Positions 24,076 to 34,774 of a DNA stretch of 64,000 bases are shown here, piece after piece; position 1 is the stretch's first letter; each line of letters begins with the position of its first letter. Location: positions 12,603,519-12,667,518 of the forward strand of contig OZ020521.1 of NCBI GenBank assembly GCA_963971425.1. Reading direction: 5' to 3'. A program made the position numbers and the translations under genes. This stretch comes from Bryoerythrophyllum caledonicum (lineage: Eukaryota; Streptophyta; Bryopsida; Pottiales; Pottiaceae). The notes beneath the pieces were generated by a model, which was not told where the DNA came from, ran no database searches, and saw only the letters and a list, made by a program, of their open reading frames with translations.

Positions 24076-26420
24076 GAAATCCCATATTGATTGTCGAATA
24101 CAAGTCGGCCACGTTGAATATAAAATGATCGCAAGTTCCAGTGTCTCGTTCTAACTCATTGCGGCCAGCTCGAGTTTGGTGACTAGCTATAAACTCGGTG
24201 GGGCATGTTAAATGGGTTTGGGGGTCGTTATTTCTGCAGTACAGATAGATGTTTGGGCAACACGGGCCATAAACCCATCTCACAATAGCAACGGCATGCC
24301 AGAACCATACATAAACATTGAGCATGAATAACAACCATAAAACGCAAGACCGAGAAACTCATAAAACGGGTGAAAGGATTAGAGCTCACCTTTACATTCA
24401 AATTTCACAATGGCTTTAATGTTGTGAAGTGAAGTGAACTTTGGTGCCTAACAGCACAATTTAATCCTAGGAGTCATTAAAAGTAAATATGTAAGGTAAG
24501 CCCCCCTAAAACCGACAAGTTGAGGAATGTGCATATATGGAGGGAGGAGATAATTATAATATTATTTTTCAGTGATAGCCAATAGAATTACAATTCCAGC
24601 CCAAGTGATTTCATATTTTTTCGATGAAAATTGAATTAGATATGAATTTTCAAACTGTGTAGCCATGTTTAGTGGGTGGGCAACAGTAGGTACCCCAATA
24701 ACCAACGACCAAAAGTAAGGGTCTTGACTAATAACAAAGCTCCATTTGGAGCTGAGTTGGGGGTACTGGGATAAAAGAAGGTTGGATATACCCCAATTTT
24801 ATAGGCGTTGGCTATGGGTTTTTGTTGATTATGGAGAGACTTACCTTAGTAGTACTAAATAAAAGGAGGATATCTTATTGAAATTTGCTAATTTAAAGAA
24901 AAACTCTAACGCTCCAAAATTAATCAAGATTCAATTGTTGACAGATCAACATATAAATTACATGGGAACATGATCCTACATGGAAAGCACAGGAAGAGGC
25001 AACCTCATCCACTCCAGAGGAAAGCATAGACTTTTTTTAAAACTTTCTTGACTTCTAACCCATCGAACGTGTGATTGCTACAAAATATTGAATATTTACA
25101 ATCTTATCAATTCACAAATCCAACAAGAAATTAACCCTGTAACCCCTAAATTTCATTGTCAAAAACACTTCCCGTTTTTTTTTGGTCAAAAACACTTCAA
25201 ACACTCTATAAATAACATACTCACAACATTATTATCAACTTTGACCACATGGATTTAAAGATTATAGTGAAACATGGTTCATTTTCATCCCTGCGTTGAG
25301 TGGATAACAGGTTTTGCACTACACAAGGTCTAAATTTTATATCATCATGATGATTGTGATATCAACTCCTTGTACACCAATTTTTAGAGGCAGAGAAGGG
25401 GTGTAACATATTCAATAAGATTGTGCAAGGAGTGGAGGCTCCAAAATTGCCAATTCACGTTTTAATTTTTGGGAACAAAATATGTTTTAGGATGATAATT
25501 CAAATGGTCAATAAGAAGGTTTACAAGACGTCTTGTAATTGAAAAAATAAAAAGTGAAAAATATGAAGATCTCAAAGTTTTATGTCGAAAAGAAGAAGTA
25601 TTTTTGGTTCTGTGTTCGACAATGTGTGGCAATGTGTGAAAATCTTTGACTTAGGGATAAAATGCATTTTTCCACTAATGACAAGAAACATTTGTTTGAA
25701 AGGAAACAATATTACTTGCTAGTATTGAAAATCTCAAAATTACTAGAGTGTCCTAGCAGAAGTTGCCCGACGCACCTGCACTCAACAATTTCTTCTTTAA
25801 GATGGCATATCTTTTTTCTGTAAAATTCCAACGAGAAAAAAAATTATACTCCCACGAACCTCTTGTCGTCTCGCATCTCTCCACAAAACTTCAAGATTAG
25901 CAAATACAAATTGCAACCATGAAAACATGCCCGAGATCTGCAAAAGCCCACCTCAGGACTTTTTTTTTTTAATGAAGGGGTTAACAACAACCTCGTTTGT
26001 TCTGCCTCCTATATATAAAGGCTGCTACATTGAACAGCTATAATAATGAAAAGGGTGGGTACTAAGTGTTACAAATGGTTGTAAAGAGAGAAGATTTGTT
26101 CACACCCAAGCTGCCTCAACAATGACATGTCATAAAGGGAGCTGCCTGTAACCAATGCTTGTATAAAAAGAGGTGACTGTAACCAATACGAGCAGACGGA
26201 GCAGGAAGGATAAATAAGGTGTAACCATGTATGTGTGAATATATATATGTATATATATACAACTATAGAAACATAAAGCGGAGAGAGAGCGGAGAGGACC
26301 TCTACAACGGACCGTCTAGCAACAAAACTGTCTCCCGGAGTCCTCTAGGAGCAATCCAGAACCTAAAACGTGTTTTACATAGTGAGTACTCAGAAGGAAC
26401 TATCAACGTAAATGTACACA
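24076..26420. other. Intergenic stretch downstream of the CDKF gene
   Basis: AT-rich DNA with no supported gene. A (TA)n-like run occurs near 26240-26262. The part nearest 26420 is expected to be 3' UTR of the minus-strand kinase gene. A 143-codon open frame at 23903-24334 (-) has no recognisable domain and overlaps a repeat. Confidence 0.35.
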
Positions 26421-29400
26421 TCAAGGAGCAGAATCCAGGATCTCGAAGTCGGAGAACGGGGAGCCGGGGTCGCGCCAGTCGCCCCACTCCTCCGAGGCGC
26501 TGCTGTCGCCATACCTGAAGCTGGGCGGTTTCAACAAGTCGTGGCTGATCACGGGCAACGGCTCCTCCACGAAGTACGCGTCCTTGAGCGCGTCCTCGGC
26601 GCTGAGTCTGCTTTCCGGGTCCAGGACGAGCAGTTTCTGCAGGAACTTGAGCGCGGAGGGGGAGGCCTTGGGGAGGAGTTCTGGGAACGACAGAGGGTCC
26701 CTTTGCTCCTCGGTGAAGGAGATTTTGTCGAAATCTGGTAGTGAGGAGACTCCTGGCCACGCGGTCTCATTGGGACAGCCCAGCACGCGCACGATGCGGC
26801 TCAGCTGATCGATGTCGGAGATACCTGGGAACAGGGGCTTGCCCGCCAGCAGCTCCGCGAAGATGCAGCCAACTGCCCACATGTCCAGCCCTTTGCCGTA
26901 CTTGGTTGCACCGTAGAGGAGCTCCGGGCCCTTGTACCACCGTGTGCCGACGAACGGGCTCAGATTGGAGCCCTTCTCCTCACTGGAATAGGTGGATTCG
27001 GTCTCCTGCTGGCTGTGCACCTCAGAGCCGTGATGCAACCCGTACTCGTCATCGAGCTTCCCTTTCACGTACGAGTCGCGGACGTCGGGAGGGCCATACC
27101 ACCGCGTCTGGCACGTGGTGTCACCTTCTTCGACCTCTGGGTCGCTTTCCTCGAGTTCAGAGTCGCCAAACGCGTAGTAACCTGGGACTTGATCCACTGG
27201 ACAGGAGCCGTCGTCTTGGAAAAGCACGCCGTTCCCCGCGAACCACTTGGAGGCGAAAGGATCACCCGTGTTGTCTTCGTCGCTGGCGTAAGGCGACTCC
27301 CAGCGCTGCCGATCTCCGTCCCAGAAACGAATGGTGCCCCCCTCTTTGCTACTAGGTGCTGCTGCTGGCTCTTGAGCGCACTCCACCTCTCTTTCCGCCC
27401 CGTTGTGCACTCTCTCCAAACCTAGGACGCGCACGGCCTTCTCGGTCTCCTCGGTCGGGGTAGTAGTAGCTGGAGGCTCGAACTCTGCAGCTACCTGAAA
27501 ATCTATGCTACTCTGTTGGAGTGGAGGAGGTTCCCTCTTCCTGTGCTTCCCATGAAGGATCCTGTTTCGGACCGCCTCAAGCTCCGAGAACGACGTCCGT
27601 TTATCTGTTTCCATGTCCACGATTGAATCCTGATCAATGCCGAGATCTGTGGAAACAATCTCCTCGGCAAGCTCATAGGCCTTCCTACGTTTAGATTCAC
27701 TACCTGTGTCGTCGCGGCTGCTGCTAATGCGTCCTGAATCTCCAAAGAGCTGGGTTGTGTAGGTCGTTCCATCAAAAGGATTCTCAACTGCTGGCTGGTA
27801 TGGTTCGCTCTCCTTCAGATCAAACGTGGAACGTTTTGAGCTGCTCTTTTCAAATAAACATGATGAACCAGACTTTTCCAGGCCTCGAAAGACGATTTCT
27901 TCCTCGGTGGTGCTGCCGGTTCCCATCAATGGGCGCAACCCCTGCTCCACTTCTGGTTTCCCAGCTTCAACCCCACCCTTGGATAATGTAGTACTGTCGC
28001 TCATGACAGAAATCGGAGAAGGCTGCTGCTGTTGTCCAGGAATGAACTCACGTACTGCTGACTCCTGAAGCACATGCGCAGTGTCAAGCTCCTGGTCTAA
28101 ATACTCCAGCCGCCCTCCATCTTCCTCCATTATCATTTGACTTCTCTCAGTATCGCTTTTGTCTCTCCCCCACTGTGAGAAAAAAACCAGTCAGAAAAAA
28201 CTAACAAGGCGAGAAAAAAAACCCACCAGGTTCAAAACTACGTGTGAGAACCGACACAAATACGTCCTCCAATTTCTACCTCAACAGAATACATAACTGG
28301 TGATGGTGAGCTTAGGCAACTGTAGAAGAGAACGTACTCTGAAGTGCTTCTGAGGTTTTCTTCTGCTCCTTTTCAGGAAGCTCCGGAGCTTGCAGAAAAA
28401 GTCGCCGTCCTTCTCTTGCTCCGACTTGACCATGTTCTTCTCTGCCAGCACCCACTCTCGACGCCCCAGCTCTTCATCATCCGCATTCTTGATATTCTGT
28501 TCCAACTCCACGAAGTGATTGCTCCTGGCCACAATGAGCCCCTCTCTTTTCACCATACTACAATTCAAACTTCTGCACCCAACAACAGATTCGTCCCCTG
28601 TGCCGCTCTTGGTGACACAAAAGCACTGCCCAACTGCATAATCCGCCTCAAGACCTGTGGAAAATCTTGACAAAAGGGCTCAGGTCAGGAATTCACCATT
28701 TCTCAAATTCATCATTCAAGACCAGGATAGATCTTACCCTCACTAGGACCAGCAGCCTTCATCTCAGTGGACTCCTGAACAACACTTATCACCTCCTTGT
28801 AACTCGTAGTCACCTCATCCCTTTCAAAAATGGTCTCATTAATTCCTACAACCATGAAAGTACCAATCACCTGTCAGACTCTTAATTCGTACATACCTGA
28901 ATAGTAGCATTATTCATGAGAAGGAAGGAGAGGTCATGAATCTTTACCTCTTTAAGATGATTATAGATTGACTGAGATATTTAGGGTGGACTCTGATGAT
29001 TTAAAACGAGGAAAGAGGTCAAAACTCTATGAATCTTTGCCGAATGACTTTGTAAAAAAGGAGTGAAAACATGATACCCATCCATTGATCGCAAGAACTA
29101 CTGACCTAAGAGGTCAGCACTCTGCGGCAGAACGACACGGGCTTGACCAAAATCAGCCACCTTAACGGTGCCATCCGCGGCAACGAGGAGGTTGGAGGGC
29201 TTCAAGTCGCGGTGCAGGATGGAGGCCTGATGGCAGGCCGCCACGCCACGAAGGATGTGCAGCATCCAGCCCTTGACGTGCGCTTCCGGGATGATGCGGC
29301 GTCCATCCTGCACGATGCGGTTGAGATCCAGAGGCAGAAACTCGAGCACCAGAATCAGGTTGGCGCCCTGCACGAAGTACTCGAACAGCCTGACGACGTT

Positions 29401-29610
29401 CGGGTGGTTGAGTGCCAAGAGCGCCTCCGCCTCGCGCGTGGCGCACTGCGGGTCGCGCGTCTCCTTGAGCGCCACCACCACCCCGTCCAGCTTCCGCTTC
29501 CCCTTGTACACCTCCCCGTACGTCCCCTCGCCCAGCCTCTCCAGCACCTCGTACCGCGAGTACAGCTCCGGGTTCGCCCTCACGCCCCCCGCGAAGCTCC
29601 AGTCCCCCAT
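26421..29610 (-). CDS. CDKF;1-like cyclin-dependent kinase-activating kinase with giant activation-segment insert
   Basis: Ser/Thr kinase of the plant CDKF class, which in Arabidopsis phosphorylates the T-loop of other CDK-activating kinases. Exons are 29610-29106, 28845-28738, 28654-28338 and 28172-26421; phases 1, 1 and 0 agree and donors and acceptors are GT-AG, giving 893 aa. The Gly loop GEGTYGEV is at 27-34, catalytic Lys 49, HRD 133-135, and DFG 153-155 in 'VADFGQARVV'. The kinase resumes with GTRWYKGPELLYG at about 719-731, 'GLDMWAVGCIFAELL', 'PLFPGISDIDQLSRI' and a CDKF-like tail (EEPLP, then WGDWRDPGSPFSDFEILD). CDKF;1 proteins have an insert of roughly 110 residues here; this one is about 560, acidic and Ser-rich, and encoded by exons 2-4. 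The start is the first ATG of exon 1 (29610). Family assignment is secure; transcript support for the insert exons is not available. Confidence 0.92.
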
Positions 29611-29852
29611 CCTAACCGTCTCTCCTCCTGCTCATCCCTCCCGCAACCTCATCTCCACCCTAACCCAAAAAAAAAAAAAAAACCACATCAAACTTCAACA
29701 CCAATCTCATCCCTTGAGAAACCAGAATATATGCACCTAGTCGCTTCTTCTTCACATCAATTGGCTTCAAATGCTGCACACAAACCCATGGATATGAAAC
29801 GATCCACCTCCACAACAGCCAAAAACCACAATCCCGTTCTCCAACCTCGTAC

Positions 29853-29861
29853 AAACCCTAA
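29853..29861. promoter_or_regulatory. Telo-box-like motif upstream of the CDKF gene
   Basis: AAACCCTAA about 245 bp upstream of the kinase ATG. Telo-boxes are common in promoters of plant translation and cell-cycle genes. A single short match is only weak evidence. Confidence 0.3.
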
Positions 29862-30060
29862 AAAAAACTGCTTGGACAGAAGGAAGGTGAATTTTCATAC
29901 CCATCCCTAATTTTCGAATCTGAGTCCAATTGCGGCACATCCAGGAGACGAAATTGACGAGGAAATCCTGAGCAGCGACGCGGGAACCACAACCGTCGCA
30001 GCAGGCGCGCGGCGTGAAAGAGCAGCCGCGTCGCTGTGCGCGAGCCCTTGAGCACGTCTA

Positions 30061-30222
30061 GGTGACGAGGAGCATCGGTCATAGGTGGCGACCGAGGATC
30101 CGCGGTAGTAGGTGGTGACCGGGGGTTCAGGGGTGATAGGTGACCGTGCATCAGGAGTGACCGGTCACCGTGGGGGCGAGGGTGAGGGGTGACCGTGGAG
30201 CAGCGGTGACCGGTGACCGAGG
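30061..30222 (+). repeat. GC-rich minisatellite-like GGTGACCG array
   Basis: At least five occurrences of ggtgacc or ggtgaccg within 160 bp, with variants such as 'ggtggcgaccg' and the palindromic 'gtgaccggtcac'. Spacing is irregular (about 15-30 bp). The open frame over it (29858-30151, -) is a by-product of the repeat. Confidence 0.65.
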
Positions 30223-31702
30223 GAGATCATCCTATTTCCATGCCTTGAAGGAAGTGAGTGCATTAATAAGTTGTTGATTTATTTTTATTAGTGAGGATTT
30301 TATTTTATTTATGTTAATAAGTTGTTGATTCATTTTTATTAGTGTGGATTAATTTTAGTTGGATATTATTTTTAATACGATAATTTGTAATGATACCTAT
30401 TTGCCCCTTATCTTTAAGAGCGTTTGGAGGATACCAAACTTTGTCCCAAGAGGATAAACAATGTGGTTCATCTTAAAGTTATTGCAAACAAAAACAAAAC
30501 ATACACCAACTTAATATTATAAATGGATAGTGGTTGATTACTTCATTTAATAAGTAAGAGAAATACACTTTAATGGTTACATTGTATAAAATAGCTATGA
30601 TTATTTTGGTCTCAGTCTTTGATGTTGCAAGGGCATACAATATTGTTGTCTATATCTACTTATCTTCTTGTCATAAATATCTTTGAAAGTCTTTTAAACA
30701 CATGAGTTAATGTTCGTAATGAGTTGTCTTTTTTGGTACATGAGCAACAACATCCATACCATCCATAAAAGTACAACTTCTAGTTTTTTTAAAATACCTA
30801 GTATTACCATTTGAAACTCCTTCAACATCCATAAACATCATTGCTATTTGTCATACCATGTCCATCCTAGTACATAGGAGAAAGCCTAGAAACCAACCAA
30901 TCCCTTCTAAAACCATGTGACTTACCATAAAAAACCAAATTGACATTATCCACTTGCACTATTACATTCTCAAATCGATATTTGCCACATTCTCAAATCG
31001 ATATTTCCCACACCATGTGGGGAGAAGGGTGTAGCCTCTAACCATCATACTAAGATTGATATTCAATGTAACCATACCAATTGATTGGGAAACACCACAA
31101 TTTGTTACTTTTGATGAAGATTTTCATTAAGAACACAACTATCTCCACTATTCAAAGAGGGAAATCATTTTAAACATAGTTGGTAAAATATATCCATCAA
31201 GAGTAAAAACTTATAGCATTTATATATCAATGAATATGGTTAACACTAAAAATCAATTTCAATAACCTTAAGTAATAAACCATAAGTATTAAACTCTTTT
31301 CTCATTCTAAACAATAAAAATCAGCTCATGAGGAAAAAAATTTGGCTAATATCATAGTACAACATGACCTCTTCTTCTTCTTCATCCTCATACTTCTAAC
31401 TCGAGTTTAGAGACCCCCCAAGCCAGTGAACAAATAGTGGTATTCTAAAAAAAGAGGGGCATCTTACTGCAATGTTGGGTGACTTTACAAATAACTCGAT
31501 TGCAGATAAAGAAATATAGGTTTGACATGCGTGAAGAATGACTTCTTTGCCTGTGATGTTCGTTGAAATAGAATTCCGGAACTTGAGTAAGCAGTGACAC
31601 ACCTCTCGCTTGGATGTTCGACATAGGTCTGAGCCTGTACATGACTGTTGCCAGTGGACAATTTTGCTTTCAAGTCGCCAAAAAATCAATGCTGTGAAGG
31701 TA
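30223..31702. other. AT-rich intergenic stretch between CDKF and GatB genes
   Basis: No gene seen. Contains a partial CACTA-like MITE (31129-31260) and a near-duplicate 'attctcaaatcgatatttgc' pair at about 30966-31010. The final 300 bp should include the GatB 3' UTR. Confidence 0.4.
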
Positions 31703-34700
31703 CTAGCCATTCAGCTTCGCCATCAGGATTTTGTTCAGTAGACCTGGGTTCACTCTCCCTCCTGACGCCTTCATTGCCTGTCGAATAGCAAACATCAATC
31801 AGACATGTATTATTTAACCCTTGAAACGTCAGAAGGTGCCACTGGTGGCCACAGTATTCTACATGTATGATGTCGTATTTATACATGCTAAGGTTCAGAT
31901 ATTGAAATGGACTCCAAATGAAAGATAATAGTTGAAGAATCTTCAATCCGAAGGTGTGAGTCTTGCTACATTTAATGTATTCTACAGAGTAAAACACGAC
32001 TGACGTTAAAAATACCAGCTCTACGACACTGCATCAGTTTTTCTTTCTTCCAGAATGAGCTTATTCAATGAGAAGCAAACCTGTCCGACGAAGAATCCCT
32101 GCAGCTTGGTCTTGCCTCCACGATAAGCCTCAACCTGCTTCATATTATCTGCCAGAATCTTATCCACCATGCTCTCAATCGTGGCAGGATCTGAGATCTG
32201 AACCACATCAAGGGAGGCCAAAAGCATGTCAGAAAACTGCAACGTGTAAAAAGAGAGGGCTGGTTTTGATTGGTTGAAGGATCACCCATGTTACCTGACT
32301 GAGACCCTTTGATTCAACTGCTTCCTTTGCACTGCCTCCCTTCTCAATGAGTTCTGGCAAAATCTGAGCACGGAAATGTTATCAGTAAACAGACATTGGC
32401 TATTGAAATTTTGAATTAATATGTGCTACAAACCTCTTTAGCAATCTTGCCGCTGATTGTGCCATCTTTGATAAGGCTAATCAGCTCTGCCAGCGACGCT
32501 GGTGTTAACTTTGCTTCGGTGATGGTCATCTTTATATTCTTGAGATGAGCGGCCATATCACCCATTATCCAATTTGCAGCCTGTTTCAGATCGGCTCCCT
32601 TCGCCACAACTTCATCAAAGAATGCTGCCACCTGCAAAAACCATCAATCTCATGAAACGAGATTCGAAGTCAAAGTCTGTCTATCTAAACCCGACTTGTG
32701 TAGTAGGATGCAGGACTTACGTCAACATCATTGGCAAGCACAAGCGTGTCTTGCATGGACAGGCCCAAGCTCTCATAGCGCCGGCGTTTTGCATCAGGAA
32801 GCTCTGGTAAGCTCGCCCTAGTTGCATCTACATATTCTTGGGACAAGATGACCTCTGGAAGGTCTGGTTCAGGAAAATATCGGTAGTCTGCCAAACCCTC
32901 CTTACTGCGCATACTGATGGTTCGCTGGACCAGAGGAAAAAGCAACAAAATTAGGACAAATGCCCAAACGAACTCAATAATCCAAGCATTATAGAGATAG
33001 AAGCAACGAAAAATAGATAAAAAAATCACGTTCAGTAAAATACTCGATATAATGAAAGTACAAGAATTGTCAGATACCTGAGAACCCTCTTCCCACAGCC
33101 GCGTTTCTTGCTTGATCTTGTCGCCTTCCTCCAAAAGAGCAATCTGCCTGTCCATTTCAAACTCAATAGCCTTCTGCATTGCTGAGAAGGAATTCATGTT
33201 CTTGATTTCGACCTGACCAACCACCACCCGCATTAGTCATAAACCCTAAGCGTCCTTGAGGAGGACAAAAGCGTCCATTACCATAGCTCATTAAACCTTA
33301 TAGAAGCCTCTAGGAACGGGTTGAATTGTATACCAATGGAAAGACGAAAGCTTGACCTTGAAGCTTTGATTCATATAGGAGATTTTCTTTTATCTGACTG
33401 TCATATCTGGTTTTAGCTAAGGGCACATCAGGTTAACCCCTTCAGCTGATCAGATGACAAACTTATAGAGAATCATAAGCTCCGAACTCTACCAAAACCT
33501 CAACATCGCATCATCTCGAGAAATGAAAGCCAGAAAACTCATGTTCTTCATTTTGACGTAATCAAGCCACCACCCACATTAGTCATGGGAAGGCTTCAAC
33601 CACTTCAAAAAATGTGTCATGAGCTTACAGGGCACCACGTTCCTGAGCTTCAGAGCTTAAACCCTAGCAAAACCCTCACGAAAACACGGTGTTACCTTGG
33701 TGCCGAACTGTTCTCGACCCATGGGACGAATAGAAATGTTGACGTCGCAACGCATGGAGCCCTCCTGCATGTTGCCATTGCTGATTCCCAAGTAGCGCAC
33801 CATGCGTTGAAGCTCCGCTGCGTACTCTGCCGCCTCCAGCCCCGTCCGCATCTCGGGCTCCGAAACCACCTCCAACAGAGGCACGCCCGCCCGGTTCAAA
33901 TCTACCTGGAAACAACACAACCACTATATCAACAAACATGCCAAACAAGTGCAAAGAACACAAATAACAACATAGCAAACATGCCAAACAAGGTGCCAAA
34001 AAATCATCAGCAACCATGCCAAACAAGGTGCCAAAAGAACATCAGTCAACATGCCAAACAAGGTGCCAAAAAAACATCAGCAAATATGCGAAACTCGCCA
34101 GGGTTGGAACTCGCCTGGGACGAAGATGAGCCGCTGAGACGGTCGTTTCCAGCGTGAATGAGCTTACCGGCATCCTCCTCCATGTGGACGCGGGTGACGC
34201 CGAAGCGACGATGGCCGCCGCCGGATTCCACCGGCAAGTCCACGTCGAGGAAGCCCTGCTGCGCGATGGGGACATCGAACTGCGAGATTTGGTAGCCCTT
34301 GGGCAAGTCCGGGTAGAAGTACTGCTTGCGGTCGAACTTGGACTGCAACGCGATGTCCGCCTGCAGCGCGAGCCCCAGCTTGACCCCGGACTCCACCACC
34401 GCCTCGTTGAGCACGGGAAGCGCCCCGGGCAGGCCCATACAAACAGGGCACACATTCGCATTGGGCTCGCTGCCATACTGCGAGGGACAGGCGCAGAACG
34501 CCTTGGTGGCCGTACCCAGCTGCACATGCGTCTCAATCCCTATCACGGCCTCATACTCCGTCGTCGCGGTCGCCGCGCCCCGGTCCCCGCGCTCCTTCGT
34601 CATCACGCGCGCCGCGCCTCCCCGGCGCGTGTTCGAGTGCAGGCACGCCGTGATGCGCGGCGCGCCTGCTGCTGTTGCTGCTACTCCCCGCTTCCATTTC

Positions 34701-34774
34701 AACGCGGCCGCCTCCCGGAACAGAATCGACGCCCCCACCCCGCGCGCCAACCCCAGGCACCGCCACGACGCCAT
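31703..34774 (-). CDS. GATB: Glutamyl-tRNA(Gln) amidotransferase subunit B (organellar GatB)
   Basis: Subunit of the GatCAB transamidase, which converts Glu-tRNA(Gln) to Gln-tRNA(Gln) in plastids and mitochondria. Exons are 34774-34115, 33905-33696, 33212-33078, 32924-32721, 32631-32434, 32363-32295, 32197-32081 and 31777-31703: 555 aa, close to other plant GatB proteins. All seven introns are phase 0. Key blocks: '[13 protein letters not shown]', '[15 protein letters not shown]', '[13 protein letters not shown]', '[20 protein letters not shown]', '[16 protein letters not shown]', '[14 protein letters not shown]', the helical 'AANWIMGD' and tail domain '[14 protein letters not shown]', and C-terminal 'NPGLLNKIL'. 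The basic, Ala/Arg-rich first ~60 residues look like an organelle transit peptide. Intron 1 lacks a good GT donor in the right phase; CAG|GCGAGT at 34115/34114 would be a GC-AG intron. Start chosen at ATG 34774. Confidence 0.93.
31814..32009 (+). mobile_element. MITE family 1 copy inside GatB intron 7
   Basis: Begins ttaacccttgaaacgtcaga and contains 'ggtgccactggtggccacag', 'ctccaaatgaaagata' and 'aagaatcttcaatccgaagg'; ends 'ctgacgttaa'. It lies wholly within the intron 31778-32080 and antisense to the gene, so splicing evidently tolerates it. Confidence 0.8.
33935..34085 (+). repeat. ~35-bp tandem repeat in GatB intron 1
   Basis: Three good copies plus fragments of a unit containing 'catgccaaacaaggtgcc' and 'aaacatcagc' (33978-34011, 34012-34047, 34048-34081, with a partial at 33935). 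The array fills most of intron 1, next to the unusual donor. Confidence 0.8.

Noticed and set aside
26741-27425. Plus-strand open frames of 204 and 136 codons
   Set aside because: Antisense shadows of the last CDKF exon, with scrambled Arg/Ser-rich composition.
29143-29910. 255-codon plus-strand frame
   Set aside because: Antisense to CDKF exon 1 and its 5' region; no domain, and it ends in low complexity.
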